The notes beneath the pieces are model-generated. The model had not been told where the DNA came from. It saw only the letters and a program-made list of their open reading frames with translations, and made no database searches. Position numbers and translations under genes: made by a program. Of a DNA stretch of 12,936 bases, positions 1-7,628 are shown piece after piece. The stretch is from the NCBI GenBank assembly GCA_964618405.1, contig CAZUAY010000097.1, positions 1 through 12,936 on the forward strand, read 5' to 3'. Position 1 is the first letter of the stretch. Each line of letters begins with the position of its first letter. This stretch comes from JBBQIY01 sp964618405 (GTDB taxonomy: Bacteria; Verrucomicrobiota; Kiritimatiellia; RFP12; UBA3636).

Positions 1-64
1 GTCTCAAACTCTCTGTGTTTAAACCCCAAACCCCATTACCCACATACTTGCCCCCCGTCACTGA

Positions 65-88
65 CCGATTACAGCTGAATGTAATCGG
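65..88. repeat. Perfect 9-bp inverted repeat
   Basis: CCGATTACA (65-73) and TGTAATCGG (80-88) are exact reverse complements separated by the 6-nt loop GCTGAA. No T-tract follows on either strand, so it is not a typical intrinsic terminator. It could be the 3' hairpin of a transcript entering from the left, a protein-binding site or a repeat unit; the sequence does not decide between these. Confidence 0.6.
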
Positions 89-212
89 CTAATGACGAGT
101 GGGTGCATTTACGATTCATTGACCGGTCATCAACGGCTACAGGTTTTTCTCCCCTGTGGCTGGCCTCGGTGAGGCCGGAATCGTTTGGATTTGCTCAGAG
201 GCACCACGTTTA

Positions 213-309
213 CTCGAAAGCGGCGTCGCGCGGAATACCGCTTGCCGCCGCACTCCAAAATCGGCCATCTTGGCGTGCGGTGACAACCGAAGGGCGGCAC
301 CGCTTTTCG
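213..309. repeat. Long imperfect inverted repeat, PVC-type dispersed element
   Basis: The left arm (213-258) and right arm (270-309) are imperfect reverse complements with an 11-nt spacer. Shared blocks, in arm order, are GAAAGCGG, CGC, TTG, CCGCAC and CCAA, with one 4-5 nt length difference in the middle. Read as protein, the two arms give related peptides: LECGGKRYSA on the - strand and LACGDNRRAA on the + strand. I recognise this LECGGKRSATPL-like string as a frequent spurious translation in intergenic repeats of Planctomycetes, Verrucomicrobia and Kiritimatiellae genomes (from memory, not a search). It is best read as a non-coding structured repeat made of two opposed copies. Confidence 0.6.
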
Positions 310-498
310 CATGTCTGTCGGCGGCGTATGTCTTCGGCTTGCAAACCCATCGCCTATGCGAGTCAACGGAACGGGGATGCGCCCTGACGAGTTACCCCAT
401 CGTTTTTTCGCGGCACAGCCGCGCGGAGGGCTTACCTGTTTGTCGGTTGCACAGGCTGGAAGCATCTGCTGCGATTATTTAAAAGATATTTAAAATCG

Positions 499-526
499 TT
501 GCATAAAGAGATCGATGTGGTAAAAT
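499..526 (+). promoter_or_regulatory. Candidate sigma70 promoter of guaA
   Basis: TTGCAT (499-504) and TAAAAT (521-526) are separated by 16 bp, a good match to -35 and -10 elements. The transcript would begin near 533, giving a leader of about 25 nt before the ATG at 558. That leader is too short for a purine riboswitch. An A+T-rich stretch with two TTTAAAA copies lies immediately upstream. Confidence 0.55.
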
Positions 527-557
527 CTTGCGCTTTATTTCCCATCCAGGAACCTCT

Positions 558-2096
558 ATGACTGAAACCATCCTCGTCCTCGATTTCGGTTCACAATACA
601 GCCAGCTCATCGCGCGTCGCATCCGCGAATGCAACGTCTACAGTCAGGTCATCCCTTTCAATACCTCCGCCGCACAGATCAAGGCCGAAAAGCCCCGCGG
701 CATCGTCCTTTCCGGCGGTCCAGCCAGCGTCTACGAGGAGGGAGCTCCCCAGATCGACCCCGAGATCTATGCCCTCGGCATCCCAATTCTCGGCATCTGC
801 TACGGTATGCAGATCACGGTGCAGGCACTGGGTGGCAAGGTTGTGCGCGGCAACGCCCGTGAGTACGGTCGCGCTGAGCTCCGTCTTGTGAAGCCAAGTC
901 CGCTGTTCGAAGGCGTCAAGTCCCCGCTTCAGGTCTGGATGAGCCACGGCGACAAGGTGGCCGCCTTGCCGGCCGCTGCCGAACGTCTGGCCGAGACGGA
1001 CAACACGGAGTATGCTGCGGCCATCATCCCAGAGCGCGCCTTCTACGGCATCCAGTTCCATCCCGAAGTGGTGCATACTGAGCAGGGTGCTTTAATCCTC
1101 CGCAATTTCTGTCGCACGATCTGCGGTTGTTCCGGCTCCTGGACGATGGCCTCGTTCATCGTGGAGTCTGTCGCGGACATCCGCGCCAGAGTTGGGGCCG
1201 AGCACGTCATCCTTGGCCTCTCCGGCGGCGTGGACTCCTCGGTCGCCGCCGCGCTTCTCCACACGGCGATCGGGACCCAGCTCACGTGCATTTTCGTGGA
1301 CAACGGCCTCCTGCGCAAACACGAGGCGGAGGGCGTGAAAAAGCTCTTTGGCGACAACTTCAAGATGGATCTCTGCTTCGTGGACGCCGCCGATCGCTTT
1401 CTCGACAAGCTCGCGGGCGTCGAAGAGCCTGAGGCGAAGCGCAAGGTCATCGGGCACGAGTTCGTCGAGGTTTTCGCCGATGCCGCCCGCACGACCTCCG
1501 GCGCCCAGTGGCTCGCGCAGGGCACGACGTACCCCGACGTCATCGAGAGCGTCTCGATCAATGGCAACCCGTCTCAGATCATCAAGAGCCACCACAACGT
1601 GGGCGGCCTCCCGAAAGACCTCAAGTTCAAGCTCCTCGAGCCCCTGGCGCGTCTCTTCAAGGACGAAGTCCGCGAAGTGGGTCGCCAGCTTGGACTCCCC
1701 GAATCGGTCGTCATGCGTCAGCCGTTCCCGGGCCCTGGACTGGGTGTGCGGCATCTTGGCGCGGTGTCCCGCAAGACCCTCGACATTCTGCGTGAGGCGG
1801 ATGCGATCATGGTCCACGAGATCAAGCAGGCCGGACTCTACTACAAGACCTGGCAGGCGTTTGCGATCTTCTTGCCCGTACGCTCCGTCGGCGTCATGGG
1901 CGACTGCCGCACCTACGACTACGTCATCGCACTACGTGCCGTGGAGAGTCTCGACGGCATGACGGCAGATTGGGTCGACCTCCCGCACGAGCTGCTGCAA
2001 CGCATCTCCAGCCGCATCATCAACGAGGTCTCCGGCGTAAACCGCGTGGTCTACGACATCACGACCAAGCCGCCCGGCACCATCGAATGGGAATAA
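558..2096 (+). CDS. guaA: GMP synthase (glutamine-hydrolysing)
   Basis: GuaA catalyses the last step of GMP synthesis: XMP + ATP + glutamine gives GMP, AMP, PPi and glutamate, in the cytoplasm. The 512-residue product has the normal family length. The class I glutamine amidotransferase domain covers about residues 1-190, with nucleophile Cys81 in GICYGMQ and His168/Glu170 in QFHPE. The ATP-pyrophosphatase domain follows, with P-loop SGGVDSS at 222-228. The C-terminal dimerisation/XMP domain has QPFPGPGLGVR and ends in the family signature KPPGTIEWE. I chose ATG 558 because AGGA sits 6 nt upstream and translation starts directly with TETILVLDFGSQY; the in-frame TTG at 528 lies between the -10 element and the predicted transcript start. 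The gene is monocistronic by context, with 176 bp to the next gene, and functionally unrelated to its neighbours. Confidence 0.98.
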   Translation: MTETILVLDFGSQYSQLIARRIRECNVYSQVIPFNTSAAQIKAEKPRGIVLSGGPASVYEEGAPQIDPEIYALGIPILGICYGMQITVQALGGKVVRGNAREYGRAELRLVKPSPLFEGVKSPLQVWMSHGDKVAALPAAAERLAETDNTEYAAAIIPERAFYGIQFHPEVVHTEQGALILRNFCRTICGCSGSWTMASFIVESVADIRARVGAEHVILGLSGGVDSSVAAALLHTAIGTQLTCIFVDNGLLRKHEAEGVKKLFGDNFKMDLCFVDAADRFLDKLAGVEEPEAKRKVIGHEFVEVFADAARTTSGAQWLAQGTTYPDVIESVSINGNPSQIIKSHHNVGGLPKDLKFKLLEPLARLFKDEVREVGRQLGLPESVVMRQPFPGPGLGVRHLGAVSRKTLDILREADAIMVHEIKQAGLYYKTWQAFAIFLPVRSVGVMGDCRTYDYVIALRAVESLDGMTADWVDLPHELLQRISSRIINEVSGVNRVVYDITTKPPGTIEWE

Positions 2097-2197
2097 GCAT
2101 CGAGGCACTTGCAAAACCCCCTATGTCGGTTCTGAAAGCGCTATTTACCTGTATTACTACCGTACGACCGATTTTGCTTTACTTCCCGCTCCGGCGT

Positions 2198-2217
2198 TTG
2201 CTATACATACATAGCAA
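2198..2217 (+). promoter_or_regulatory. Candidate operator overlapping an extended -10 promoter
   Basis: TTGCTAT (2198-2204) and ATAGCAA (2211-2217) form a perfect 7-bp inverted repeat around ACATAC, with CCGG flanking on both sides (2191-2194 and 2218-2221). The sequence TGC-TATACA (2199-2207) within it resembles an extended -10 element; a poor -35 (TTACTT, 2179-2184) lies 17 bp upstream. A repressor bound here would block the promoter of the gene starting at 2273. The 20-bp size suits a dimeric LacI- or GntR-type regulator, but no regulator gene lies in the window. Confidence 0.45.
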
Positions 2218-2272
2218 CCGGTAACGTAGCATGCAGAGATACACGCATGAGCTTATTCGGAAGGAGAAAACG

Positions 2273-3694
2273 ATGCGCATTTCGATTGTGTTTGACACAG
2301 AAGACTACATCACACCGCCCGAAGTCGGGCTGGACGACTTGGTTAAAATGCTCGCGGATACCATGACAAAAGAAAAGATCATTGGAACTTTCTTTGTCAT
2401 TGGGGAGAAAATGCGCTGCCTACGTGATCGTGGGCGCCAAGACGTGCTGGCATCGCTGCGCTGCCACGACATCGGAAGCCACACCGACATGGGATCCATG
2501 CACCCGACCGTTACCGAACGGATGGAGCATGCGGACTGGTCCGACGGCGTGGCACGCATGCTGGCCGACGAGGTGGGTGGCATTATCGAGATGGGAGAAA
2601 TCCTTGGGGCACCGTTAGGTTCGTTTGCCCGGCACGGTGGGTCCTACAGCCCCCAACTTATCGCCGCCTTGGGGCGGATGTCCCTCCCGTTCTGTTATTC
2701 GCCAGCCGAGTTGCCAAACCACAATATTGTCTGGTACGCCAACACGATAAACTTTGCCATGTCTGGCCTCGCCCTCGCTTTCCAAGACGATTACTCCTCC
2801 TCGAAAACATTTTCTGCAAGAGAAGCGCAATTTCAGACTATCCTGAAAGACCGCAAAAAGGAAGACTGGCTCGGCATCTTTCACTCACACCCGTGCAAGA
2901 TCAAGATGTCTACCTTTGGCTGTACGAATTACTACAAAGGGATCTTTACCCCACCGGAAAAATGGGTTATCCCCCAAGTTCGGCCCGACTATTCAGAGGA
3001 GGGGGTGAAAGCGAACTGGGCGCTGCATTGCCGACACCTCCGCGAGGATCCCAATGTTAAACTCATGTCGATCTCGCAAGTCGCCGACGAGTTCCGCCAA
3101 CAAGTCGCCGCCGCAAGCACCCGCGATATCGAAACATTGGCCCGAATGGCGGCCGACATCAAGGCGCCGTTTTGGACAGACCGCTTCAGTGCTGCAGAAA
3201 TCGTGGACATTCTTTCACGAGCCATTCTGTATCGAAGCCAGCACGGCAAGCTGCCGACATCGCTGCCACGCCGCGACGTCCTTGGCCCGAGCCAACTGCC
3301 CCTTGCAAACCCCACGGCACGCTACCTCATGCCAGACGCAGTAAAGCGTGTGGCGCGCGGTATCGATACGGCCATCAGTCTCTCGGGCACCGCCCCATCA
3401 CGGATTCGTTGCGCCGAAGGCACACTCGGCTCCATGGGAGAAGTCGGTCTTGGCACAGCGCTGGTCGCACTCGGCGAAGCGTTGCTGGCGAAAGACCTTC
3501 AAGCCGCCGTCACAACGCGCCCTGTTGCACCCTACCTGCCAGAGGGCGAAGGCATCGCCATGCGTGCGCGCGATTGTAAGAACTGGAACCCGCACCGTCT
3601 TGATCTGGACATGGCTGACATAGCCCGTCACAGTGCCTTACAAAGCTGGACGCTCAAGCCCGCATGGGCCGGCGAGCCACCTCCCCTCCCCTAA
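2273..3694 (+). CDS. NodB-like polysaccharide deacetylase-fold protein
   Basis: The 473-residue product looks like a carbohydrate esterase family 4 (NodB homology) protein, a family that removes N- or O-acetyl groups from polysaccharides with a metal ion. Visible motifs are FDTED at 7-11 (motif 1, catalytic Asp), GTFFVIG at 38-44, SHTDMGSMHPT at 69-79 (motif 2 metal histidines H70 and H77), ARHGGSY at 119-125 (motif 3 Arg) and FHSHP at 203-207 (a late motif His). The histidine spacing (H-x6-H) is longer than the usual H-x3/4-H. Residues from about 300 on form a separate, mostly helical C-terminal region containing LPTSLPRRDVLGPSQLP, of unknown role. I chose ATG 2273 because AAGGAG sits just upstream at 2261-2266; the upstream ATG 2231 lacks such a site. 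There is no signal peptide, so it is probably cytoplasmic and acts on imported oligosaccharides (inference). It heads the forward gene set. Confidence 0.75.
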   Translation: MRISIVFDTEDYITPPEVGLDDLVKMLADTMTKEKIIGTFFVIGEKMRCLRDRGRQDVLASLRCHDIGSHTDMGSMHPTVTERMEHADWSDGVARMLADEVGGIIEMGEILGAPLGSFARHGGSYSPQLIAALGRMSLPFCYSPAELPNHNIVWYANTINFAMSGLALAFQDDYSSSKTFSAREAQFQTILKDRKKEDWLGIFHSHPCKIKMSTFGCTNYYKGIFTPPEKWVIPQVRPDYSEEGVKANWALHCRHLREDPNVKLMSISQVADEFRQQVAAASTRDIETLARMAADIKAPFWTDRFSAAEIVDILSRAILYRSQHGKLPTSLPRRDVLGPSQLPLANPTARYLMPDAVKRVARGIDTAISLSGTAPSRIRCAEGTLGSMGEVGLGTALVALGEALLAKDLQAAVTTRPVAPYLPEGEGIAMRARDCKNWNPHRLDLDMADIARHSALQSWTLKPAWAGEPPPLP

Positions 3695-3726
3695 GCCGAA
3701 GCCAACTCGCCAGGGTGGTCTTTTGA

Positions 3727-3755
3727 TTGCCTGACATCGGTTTCAATGGTATTCT
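3727..3755 (+). promoter_or_regulatory. Weak candidate internal promoter
   Basis: TTGCCT (3727-3732) and TATTCT (3750-3755) lie 17 bp apart in the 119-bp gap before the alpha/alpha-barrel gene. This could give that gene and those behind it a second start of transcription. The match is modest and could be chance. Confidence 0.25.
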
Positions 3756-3813
3756 ACTTCACAGGTCATCCCTATTTTCTTTAATCTGCCCAACAATCGG
3801 AGTTTACATTAAA

Positions 3814-4989
3814 ATGAAGATTCAATACGAACAACTTTCCTACGAAGACGCGCTGCGAACGTATGCCGACTGGATTCTGCAACAAGAAAGCGATCAATCA
3901 GAGGGTTTCTTAGCCGACCACAGCGAATGGTACATGATTTTCTATCCACTACGCACATTGCTTCTCGCTGGCCAACTCCTCAAAGAACAAAAGTACATCG
4001 ACACGGTCTTGAAGTACGTTGATATTTTCGTTGGCGAACAGCTTCCGAATGGCGGTTTTACTTCCAACTACCGGCGCACCACAACCGAACAGCTGAGCAA
4101 GAAAGAATTTCAGAATATCTTACGCACGGGGAAAGTCAACATTGCTGATGTGGGATCCAACACGACAGGCGTTATCCAAGCCGCCTGTTTCGCCGATGGC
4201 CCACGGCGCGAACGCTACCTTGCCTCCGTGAAACATTGGCTCGACGACTGGGTGCCAATCTGGGCGTTGAAAGAGGGCGGCTACGGCAACGGCATCTGGA
4301 ATGGCCACAAGAAGAATTCGGCCTACACGTGCGCGATGTCGACCCTGACTGCCGCACTATCCGCTTTCACTCAGGTTTCCGGCGAAACCGAATACATTGA
4401 AAACGCAGAGCGCTGTCTTGATTTCCAGTTCTCCAAATGGATGCCAGACGGACGGCCAATCTTCTTGAACTGTTATCCGCGGGAATTCGAGATGACCTTA
4501 GACGACTATGGTCACATGTTTTACCTGCTCGAAGGCATGTGCTGGACGCACTATGTCTCGAAAAACGCCGAATTCAAAGCGCGCCTCGAGAAAAAAATGA
4601 CCGAGTGGATTTTCGGTGAAGCTGGAATTCTGACCCAATGGGATCACCTCTGGTTTAGCTTTGCACGGCCTTACACGCCGCCATACGTGGATGGCCAACT
4701 CGATTCATCGCGGCACGGAATTCGGATCGGCTGGGAGTTAGCAAAATCAAACGGCATCCTCCATGCGTTCAGTTACTACCTCAATCATATTGAGGATAAT
4801 GCCAAGTTGCGCGACGTTACCGACTCGGGGCTGAGCTATTTGAGTCATCCGTTGCGCGCACGCATGAGTGGCGTCGCATCTGAATTAAGTGAGTCCTACG
4901 GCAAGTTTGCACTCCAGGCAACTGGATTTGCAGGCCTCTCGCTTGCTGAAGGAGTCCAAAAAGATTCCGTTTTTAATTTAAAACGATAA
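3814..4989 (+). CDS. Alpha/alpha-barrel (six-hairpin glycosidase-like) protein of unknown activity
   Basis: I do not recognise a named family with certainty. The 391-residue product is rich in helix-pair repeats with aromatic turns typical of (alpha/alpha)6 toroids used by glycoside hydrolases, uronyl hydrolases, polysaccharide lyases and sugar epimerases. Examples are YPLRTLLLAGQLL (44-56), QLPNGGFTSNYRR (76-88), ADVGSNTTGVIQAA (111-124), EGGYGNGIWNG (154-164), a YIENAERCLDFQFSKWMPDG repeat from 194 and a late WDHLWFSFARPYTPP stretch. Conserved-looking acidic residues such as D112 and the DDY segment near 230 could be catalytic, but this is a guess. ATG 3814 is chosen because GGAG (3799-3802) lies 11 nt upstream; the frame also opens at TTG 3727 without support. 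There is no signal peptide. It sits 119 bp after the deacetylase-like gene and 46 bp before the GH4 gene, which suggests a cytoplasmic role in the same sugar pathway. Confidence 0.6.
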   Translation: MKIQYEQLSYEDALRTYADWILQQESDQSEGFLADHSEWYMIFYPLRTLLLAGQLLKEQKYIDTVLKYVDIFVGEQLPNGGFTSNYRRTTTEQLSKKEFQNILRTGKVNIADVGSNTTGVIQAACFADGPRRERYLASVKHWLDDWVPIWALKEGGYGNGIWNGHKKNSAYTCAMSTLTAALSAFTQVSGETEYIENAERCLDFQFSKWMPDGRPIFLNCYPREFEMTLDDYGHMFYLLEGMCWTHYVSKNAEFKARLEKKMTEWIFGEAGILTQWDHLWFSFARPYTPPYVDGQLDSSRHGIRIGWELAKSNGILHAFSYYLNHIEDNAKLRDVTDSGLSYLSHPLRARMSGVASELSESYGKFALQATGFAGLSLAEGVQKDSVFNLKR

Positions 4990-5035
4990 GAAAGCTCTCT
5001 GTTCTTCACCCTTAGAAATAAAAAGGTTCTTTATT

Positions 5036-6346
5036 ATGAAAATTGTATTACTCGGCGCAGGCAGCTTATTTTTTGAAGCTGTGATTATTGAAATTGCACG
5101 TACACCAGAACTCTACGGAGCCGATGTCGTATTATATGACATTGACGAAGAGCGCATGAAATTGATCGAACAAGTCGGACGGCGACTGAGCGATCACTAT
5201 AAAGGCGGCCTGAACATTACGACCACAACCGATCGCGCACGTGCGCTTGACGGTGCTGACGCCGCCGTCGCCTCGATTGGCGTTCATGGCCACGGGCAAA
5301 AATGGCATCAAAAAGACGTTGAGGCCGTCGCTAAATTTGGCATCATGCAGACCACGGGCGACTCCGTTGGCCCCTCTGGCATCTCTCAGGGATTGCGCAT
5401 CATCCCGATCTTTGTCGATATCGCACGCGACATGGAGCGCTATTGCCCAGACTGCCATCTGTTAAACCATTCGAACCCAATGGGGGCGATTTGCCGGGCC
5501 GTGACGAAGGCAACTTCCATAAAGACCATTGGCTATTGTCACAATGTAATCAACGATTTTTCGGTCTTTGCAAAAACCTTGGGTGTTGAGAAGTCCGAAC
5601 TCGATGTCGTCGTCGCAGGCGTGAATCACATGACCTGGCTCCTGGAAATGCGCCACAAGGGCAAGGATGTCTATCCAGATTTCAAAAAACGTTTTCTGGC
5701 CGAGGAACCAGCCGCACCGCGTCTCTTTACGCGTGAATTGCTTGAAACAACCGGCCTGTACATGGTTGGCGGCGACCGCCATATCATCGAATTCTTCCCT
5801 CATGCCCGCCGCCCGACAACCCCTGCAGAAATCCCTTATCAGATGGATTGGCGCTCCGACATGATCAAGAAAAACTTGCTCAATGCGGAACTCTCCATGG
5901 GTTCTGCTAAACTCGCCCAGCGCGCGTCTGGCGAAATTCCGCTGATCCTCCCCAAGCTCCTCAGCCCTGAGGCCATGGGCCTACAGATTAGATCCCTGCT
6001 TCTCGGTCCTGACAAGGTGCATATCGTCAACATCCCCAACAACGGTGCCGTTACCAACCTCCCGCCGTGGGCGTTGATCGAACTGAAGGCCGTCGTCGGC
6101 ATGCAAGGGGCCAAGCCTGTGTTCGTCGGTGAACTCCCAACCGTGGCCGCACGATGGACACTGGCGCAGATCTACGCGCATGAATTGGTCGTTGATGCTG
6201 CCATCGAAGGGAGCCGCGAAAAGGCGATTCAAGCCTTAGCCTCCGACCCCATGATCCGTGACTTCAAGGAAGCTCGTGAGGTGCTTGACGGAATGATCGT
6301 GGCACAAGATGGCCGCCTTGACCGCTACAAGGCGACAGCTCGCTGA
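5036..6346 (+). CDS. Glycoside hydrolase family 4 (NAD-dependent alpha-glycosidase/galacturonidase-like)
   Basis: GH4 enzymes are cytoplasmic and hydrolyse small glycosides by transient oxidation at C3 with bound NAD(H), elimination and water addition, using a divalent metal. The 436-residue product has the Rossmann dinucleotide site GAGS at 7-10 with D35 in LYDID. LNHSNPMG (143-150) is the substrate-contact Asn/Pro motif. GYCHN (166-170) supplies the metal-binding Cys168, and AGVNHMTW (194-201) the metal-binding His198. GDRHIIEFFP (246-255) follows, with Tyr242 and Asp247 near the expected base position. These features fit the GH4 branch of alpha-galactosidases and alpha-galacturonidases (MelA/LplD-like) better than the phospho-beta-glucosidase branch, but the substrate is not certain. 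ATG 5036 is preceded by AAAAGG (5021-5026). The 46-bp gap to the upstream gene, with no promoter visible, implies co-transcription. Confidence 0.88.
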   Translation: MKIVLLGAGSLFFEAVIIEIARTPELYGADVVLYDIDEERMKLIEQVGRRLSDHYKGGLNITTTTDRARALDGADAAVASIGVHGHGQKWHQKDVEAVAKFGIMQTTGDSVGPSGISQGLRIIPIFVDIARDMERYCPDCHLLNHSNPMGAICRAVTKATSIKTIGYCHNVINDFSVFAKTLGVEKSELDVVVAGVNHMTWLLEMRHKGKDVYPDFKKRFLAEEPAAPRLFTRELLETTGLYMVGGDRHIIEFFPHARRPTTPAEIPYQMDWRSDMIKKNLLNAELSMGSAKLAQRASGEIPLILPKLLSPEAMGLQIRSLLLGPDKVHIVNIPNNGAVTNLPPWALIELKAVVGMQGAKPVFVGELPTVAARWTLAQIYAHELVVDAAIEGSREKAIQALASDPMIRDFKEAREVLDGMIVAQDGRLDRYKATAR

Positions 6347-6488
6347 ATCAGAAGCAGAAAATGTTTGCGCTAGCTTTGTCGAACCAACCTGCGTCAACGC
6401 ATTAGAGCATCAAGTCGTCACCGTCTTTTACAGGATCTCACGGCCCGGTTTCAAGGTTTTCGACGCAGCGGCGTTGTTCGGAGTTGGC

Positions 6489-6542
6489 TCATGATGAGCC
6501 GACAAGTCATCACAACACGAAAGAGGCGAAATTTATGAAAAT
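6489..6542 (+). repeat. Duplicated 54-bp leader, copy A, ending in the start codon
   Basis: This stretch matches 8021-8074 at 45 of 54 positions without gaps, and in both copies an ATG begins exactly 46 nt after the first base. The first 24 nt are nearly identical (23/24), and ATGAAAAT is identical. In this copy the 5' end is embedded in a hyphenated palindrome, GGCTCAT-G-ATGAGCC (6486-6500). It covers the leader, ribosome binding site and first codons of the sialidase-like gene, so it may be a regulatory leader or the edge of a gene duplication. Confidence 0.7.
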
Positions 6543-7539
6543 TAAATGGGTTAAGAAAGTCTATGCCGACGGAAAGCACAATGCGTTTACGGGCTTGACG
6601 TTTTTCAAAGGACGTTATTTCCTCGCATTTCGCAATGGCGAGCAGCATGGCTCCGCCGGCGGAAGGCATCTGTTGATGACCAGTCTAGACGGTGAAAGCT
6701 GGTCGCTTCACAGGGAAACAAAATTCCCGACGCCAGCCGCTCTTCCACCGAACACGCCGATTGATGCGCGCGACAACTATTTTTTGAACACCGGTGAAGA
6801 GCTACGGCTGCACTCCTTCGCACTCTCGCCTTTTCTTCCCGCTGAAGACCGATACATGATGCCCGCCTACTCCACCGTTCAAGTCACACAGGACGGCGAC
6901 ACGTGGTCCGCGCCACGCTCGGTGATGGAAGGCGCTATTCTTTGGAAACCGATCTTCTGGCACAACCGGTTCTGGTGCGCGGGATATCGGCGAACACCGG
7001 AAGGCGGTAGTACGGTCGAGTTGTACGACTCGACTGACGGGTTTGTCTGGACACGGCAGAGCACGGTGGCTAAGGGCAATGAATGCGCGATGATCCCGAG
7101 AGGCGAGGACAGCTTGTGGGCGTTTGTGCGAACAGGTGACGAACCTCACCACATGCAACTATGGGAAAGTCGACTGCCGTTCAGCGAGTGGCGGCAGATC
7201 GACGTTATCCCGAAAGTCATTCAGGCGCCACACCTTACGCTGATCGGCGATGACCTCTACCTATTCGGGCGTGAAGTTCCCACAGCAGGGGCTGATGGCG
7301 TGAAACCGAGTACCGCTTTTCGCCGAACCAAGATCTGGAGGATGAAGGGGACAAGAGCGGAGCAGGTGCTGGAGCTGCCGAGTTGCGGCGATACCTCGTA
7401 TGTGGGCACAGCCCTCCGACCTGACGGGTTGCTGCTGGTGAGCTACTATTCGCAGCATGAGATCCTCGACCCGGATCCGACTTCCGACGATTGCAACAAT
7501 AAGCCTAATGACGTATTTGTCGCAGGAATTGAACTCTGA
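6535..7539 (+). CDS. Sialidase-like six-bladed beta-propeller protein
   Basis: The 334-residue product resembles the exo-alpha-sialidase/neuraminidase-like beta-propeller superfamily. Three degenerate Asp-box motifs are visible: SLDGESW (50-56), TQDGDTW (118-124) and STDGFVW (166-172). The segment YFLAFRNGEQHG (28-39) resembles the region carrying the first substrate-binding Arg in these proteins, and WAFVRTG (195-201) carries another candidate Arg. Blades are mostly beta with repeated small-hydrophobic strands such as DDLYLFGRE. The family includes true sialidases and many proteins acting on other sugars or only binding them, so sialic acid should not be assumed. ATG 6535 is chosen because AGAGG (6522-6526) lies 8 nt upstream; the earlier in-frame TTG 6484 has no site. 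There is no signal peptide. It is 188 bp downstream of GH4 and is the last gene of the forward set. Confidence 0.7.
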   Translation: MKIKWVKKVYADGKHNAFTGLTFFKGRYFLAFRNGEQHGSAGGRHLLMTSLDGESWSLHRETKFPTPAALPPNTPIDARDNYFLNTGEELRLHSFALSPFLPAEDRYMMPAYSTVQVTQDGDTWSAPRSVMEGAILWKPIFWHNRFWCAGYRRTPEGGSTVELYDSTDGFVWTRQSTVAKGNECAMIPRGEDSLWAFVRTGDEPHHMQLWESRLPFSEWRQIDVIPKVIQAPHLTLIGDDLYLFGREVPTAGADGVKPSTAFRRTKIWRMKGTRAEQVLELPSCGDTSYVGTALRPDGLLLVSYYSQHEILDPDPTSDDCNNKPNDVFVAGIEL

Positions 7540-7628
7540 GAACCCTTTTTTTGACTCGAATAGTCGCTTATTCTCTATGCGAAGCAGAGTGGGGCGAAGC
7601 TGTATCAGCGAGCCGTTTGTTTCATTAT

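Larger units (their letters stand above)
1..557. other. Non-coding region upstream of guaA
   Basis: I see no credible gene here. The open frames in this stretch overlap one another on both strands, lack ribosome binding sites and have low-complexity, Arg/Pro/Ser-rich translations. The region holds a perfect 9-bp hairpin (65-88), a 10-bp palindrome TGACCGGTCA (120-129), a GC-rich hairpin GGCCTC-GGT-GAGGCC (162-176), an imperfect long inverted repeat (213-309) and the guaA promoter. The density of inverted repeats suggests dispersed repeat elements rather than decayed coding sequence, but that is inference. Confidence 0.7.

Noticed and set aside
130..465. 111-codon open frame on the - strand and overlapping + strand frames upstream of guaA
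   Set aside because: The frames overlap each other, lack ribosome binding sites and are made of the inverted repeat at 213-309; the translation is a known type of spurious repeat peptide.
481..557. Possible purine riboswitch before guaA
   Set aside because: The predicted leader is about 25 nt and there is no purine aptamer-like three-way junction upstream.
1092..1817. 241-codon open frame antisense to guaA
   Set aside because: It lies wholly inside guaA on the other strand and is explained by the codon bias of that gene.
7540..7560. Intrinsic terminator after the sialidase-like gene
   Set aside because: A T7 run is present but no stable GC-rich stem precedes it.
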